The notes beneath the pieces were generated by a model. It saw nothing but the letters and a program-made list of their open reading frames with translations. It had not been told where the DNA came from and ran no database searches. DNA of 64,000 bases from Treponema sp. UBA1793 (lineage in GTDB: Bacteria; Spirochaetota; Spirochaetia; Treponematales; Treponemataceae): the NCBI GenBank assembly GCA_002314445.1, contig DCFX01000097.1, forward strand, positions 1 through 64,000, in the 5' to 3' direction. Made by a program: the position numbers and the translations under genes. Below are positions 62,367 through 64,000 of the stretch, piece after piece (the stretch's first letter is position 1; each line of letters starts with the position of its first letter).

Positions 62367-63749
62367 ATGAGTTTTCCTGAAAATTTTGCATGGGGTGCGG
62401 CATCAGCTGCATACCAGATAGAAGGAGCTGCATTTGAAGATGGTAAGGGTGCTTCCATATGGGATGTATATTCAAACGATACAAGACTGAATCCTGTTAC
62501 CGGAAAGACTAATATACGGAATCTGGATACGGCAAATACTGCCTGCGACCATTATCACCGGTATAAGGAAGACGTTGCGCTTATGAAGGAAATGGGCCTT
62601 AAAGCATACCGTTTTTCGATAAGCTGGAGCAGGGTACTTCCTGATGGATTTGGAAAGGTGAACCAGAAAGGAATACAGTTTTACAGTGATCTTGTAGACG
62701 AACTGCTGAATGCCGGTATTGAACCGTATGTCACGCTGTTTCACTGGGATTTCCCGCAGGCACTGCAGAACATCGGCGGATGGGCGAACCCGCAGATGCC
62801 GGTCATCTTTGCTGATTACGTGAAGGTCGTTGTTGATGCCCTTTCCGACAGGGTGACGCACTGGATGACGCTGAACGAAGCACAGTGCCATATTATCATC
62901 GGTCATATTGACGGAAACTGCGCGCCGAAACTCAAAGTAACGTATCGTGAAGGGTTTTATCTTATCAACGCGATACTGAAAGCCCACAGCCTTGCGGTCA
63001 GGAAAATCAGAGCGTATGCCGTAAAAAAGCCGTCAATCGGAATTGCCGCAAATCCGTGTGCATATTATCCGGCTTCCGGCTCGAAAGCTGATATTGAGGC
63101 GGCCCGCACACAGGCTTTTTCTGCTGCAGATAAAAGTTTGTGGCCCACGACATGGTGGCTTGATCCGATCCTCCTGGGAAAGTATCCGGAAGACGGCATA
63201 AATGCATTCCGCTCCGACTTTCCCGAGGAACTGCTTAGAGAAGATAATATGAAGGATTTGTACAGCCCTATCGATTTCCTCGGATGCAATCTGTATCAGG
63301 GAACGGCAGTGCAGGCAGGCGCCGACGGTAAACCCGTATGCCTTCCTAAAAAGGCCGGATTCAATCAGACTGCCTTCAAGTGGGAAGTGACCCCGGAAGT
63401 ACTCAGGTACATGCCCGATTTTCTATACGAGCGGTACGGACTGCCGGTGATTATTACCGAAAACGGTCTGTCCATGGCCGACTGGGTCGCACTTGATGGA
63501 AAAGTCCATGATCCGCAGCGTATAGATTTTATGCACCGCTATCTGCTTGAACTGCGCAAAGCGGCTGAAGACGGAACACCTGTTGCCGGTTATTTTGCAT
63601 GGTCGGTGATGGATAATTACGAATGGTCGGAAGGATTCGGCGAACGGTTCGGCCTTATTCACGTAGATTACCAGACACAGAAGCGGACTATAAAGGATTC
63701 CGGATTGTGGTACCGCAGCGTGATTGATTCGAACGGGGCCAGCCTTTAA
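62367..63749 (+). CDS. GH1 beta-glucosidase
   Basis: 460 residues, the standard GH1 length with no signal, hence cytoplasmic. FPENFAWGAASAAYQIEGAAFEDGKGASIWD is the family N-terminal signature. The acid/base is E171 in TLNEAQ (the usual NEP is NEA) and the nucleophile E365 in VIITENGLS. WSVMDNYEWSEGFGERFGLIHVDY closes the sugar pocket. It would hydrolyse beta-glucosides or cellobiose imported by the ABC system in front of it. Confidence 0.95.
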   Translation: MSFPENFAWGAASAAYQIEGAAFEDGKGASIWDVYSNDTRLNPVTGKTNIRNLDTANTACDHYHRYKEDVALMKEMGLKAYRFSISWSRVLPDGFGKVNQKGIQFYSDLVDELLNAGIEPYVTLFHWDFPQALQNIGGWANPQMPVIFADYVKVVVDALSDRVTHWMTLNEAQCHIIIGHIDGNCAPKLKVTYREGFYLINAILKAHSLAVRKIRAYAVKKPSIGIAANPCAYYPASGSKADIEAARTQAFSAADKSLWPTTWWLDPILLGKYPEDGINAFRSDFPEELLREDNMKDLYSPIDFLGCNLYQGTAVQAGADGKPVCLPKKAGFNQTAFKWEVTPEVLRYMPDFLYERYGLPVIITENGLSMADWVALDGKVHDPQRIDFMHRYLLELRKAAEDGTPVAGYFAWSVMDNYEWSEGFGERFGLIHVDYQTQKRTIKDSGLWYRSVIDSNGASL

Positions 63750-63751
63750 AA

Positions 63752-63820
63752 ATTTCCTGCGGCAGCAGAAAAAGTACAGCTGCCGTACCGGAGCGTGCTG
63801 CTGCAGGAAATATTTGTCTC
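63752..63820 (+). terminator. Terminator-like hairpin after GH1
   Basis: A 16-base stem with one G-T pair, ATTTCCTGCGGCAGCA/TGCTGCTGCAGGAAAT, encloses a 28-base loop and is followed by ATTTGTCTC. The T tract is weak. It closes the ABC/GH1 operon. Confidence 0.5.
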
Positions 63821-63941
63821 AGAATTACTATAGTATGAAAAAAAATCACCGGTTTGCTTTATATGGTATCATATCTGCTCTGTTGTCGGTTGCGGAAAAG
63901 GGTTCTTTTTTGTATTCTATTAATTGGTGTGATATCCGAAT

Positions 63942-64000
63942 ATGAAAAAAGAAAATCTCTATGAAAAAATAATCGCTGATATTCAAAAGAAGATAATCAA
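63942..64000 (+). CDS. 5' end of a probable GntR-family regulator (partial)
   Basis: An ATG at 63942 opens a frame reading MKKENLYEKIIADIQKKII to the window edge. The pattern YxxIxxxIxxxI is how many GntR-type regulators begin, before the winged helix. No strong ribosome site is visible and the call rests on 19 residues only. Confidence 0.45.
   Translation, partial: MKKENLYEKIIADIQKKII

Noticed and set aside
1..64000. tRNA, rRNA, CRISPR arrays or prophage
   Set aside because: No cloverleaf T-arm motif in a plausible context, no regular spacer repeats, and no integrase, capsid or transposase genes were seen.

Overview
The window looks like chromosomal DNA of a carbohydrate-fermenting spirochaete, most likely a gut or rumen Treponema. 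This is inferred from the mixture of genes: relaxed lipoprotein signals, SlyX ending in KPPHY, M18 and M32 peptidases, BMP-type and YesMN-linked transporters, GH9/GH3/GH1/GH2 glycosidases and low-to-moderate GC with many TTG/GTG starts. No rRNA, tRNA, CRISPR array or complete insertion sequence was recognised.

Layout. 1-4.4 kb: an ECF sigma factor with a cut-off downstream gene, then a co-directional run of small accessory genes (three VOC/glyoxalase proteins, a membrane PH-like protein, a P-loop kinase, a DUF3788 protein, a nitroreductase). 4.5-13.6 kb: an M32 carboxypeptidase, a guanine deaminase, and a convergent purine/nucleoside operon (BMP lipoprotein, deaminase-type amidohydrolase, ABC ATPase, two permeases). 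The operon has a leader of about 300 nt carrying two intrinsic terminators. 14-25 kb: a GH2 glycosidase, an Hsp20 gene behind a sigma-54 promoter, a GH9 lipoprotein cellulase, slyX, an RluA-type pseudouridine synthase, and a large protein with an HELTH metallopeptidase region and an apparent outer-membrane barrel. 25-38 kb: an M18 aminopeptidase; a LytTR response regulator/GHKL kinase pair followed by LytTR-like direct repeats, a circularly permuted membrane-anchored GH3 and a conventional GH3; then a GtrA-like protein, an esterase relic, a glycosyltransferase, UDP-galactopyranose mutase and thymidine kinase.

39-51 kb is the most coherent system, a complete reductive pyrimidine catabolic locus. 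It has an NMT1/THI5-type ABC transporter, dihydropyrimidinase, a PreA-like dihydropyrimidine dehydrogenase with an extra N-terminal Fe-S region, a beta-ureidopropionase-type amidase, a divergent PucR regulator, a class III aminotransferase and an iron-type alcohol dehydrogenase. Together these would take uracil to beta-alanine, malonate semialdehyde and 3-hydroxypropionate. Its solute-binding lipoprotein is circularly permuted: the C-terminal half of the normal fold precedes the N-terminal half. This is the most unusual single gene in the window. The operon starts with a near-consensus sigma-70 promoter, and an intrinsic terminator lies between that promoter and the first start codon.

51-64 kb: a Wza-like/Wzz-like exopolysaccharide pair, a DMT permease, a nicotinamidase, and a YesN/YesM two-component system next to an ABC sugar/oligosaccharide importer and a GH1 beta-glucosidase. 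The window ends in the first codons of a probable GntR regulator.
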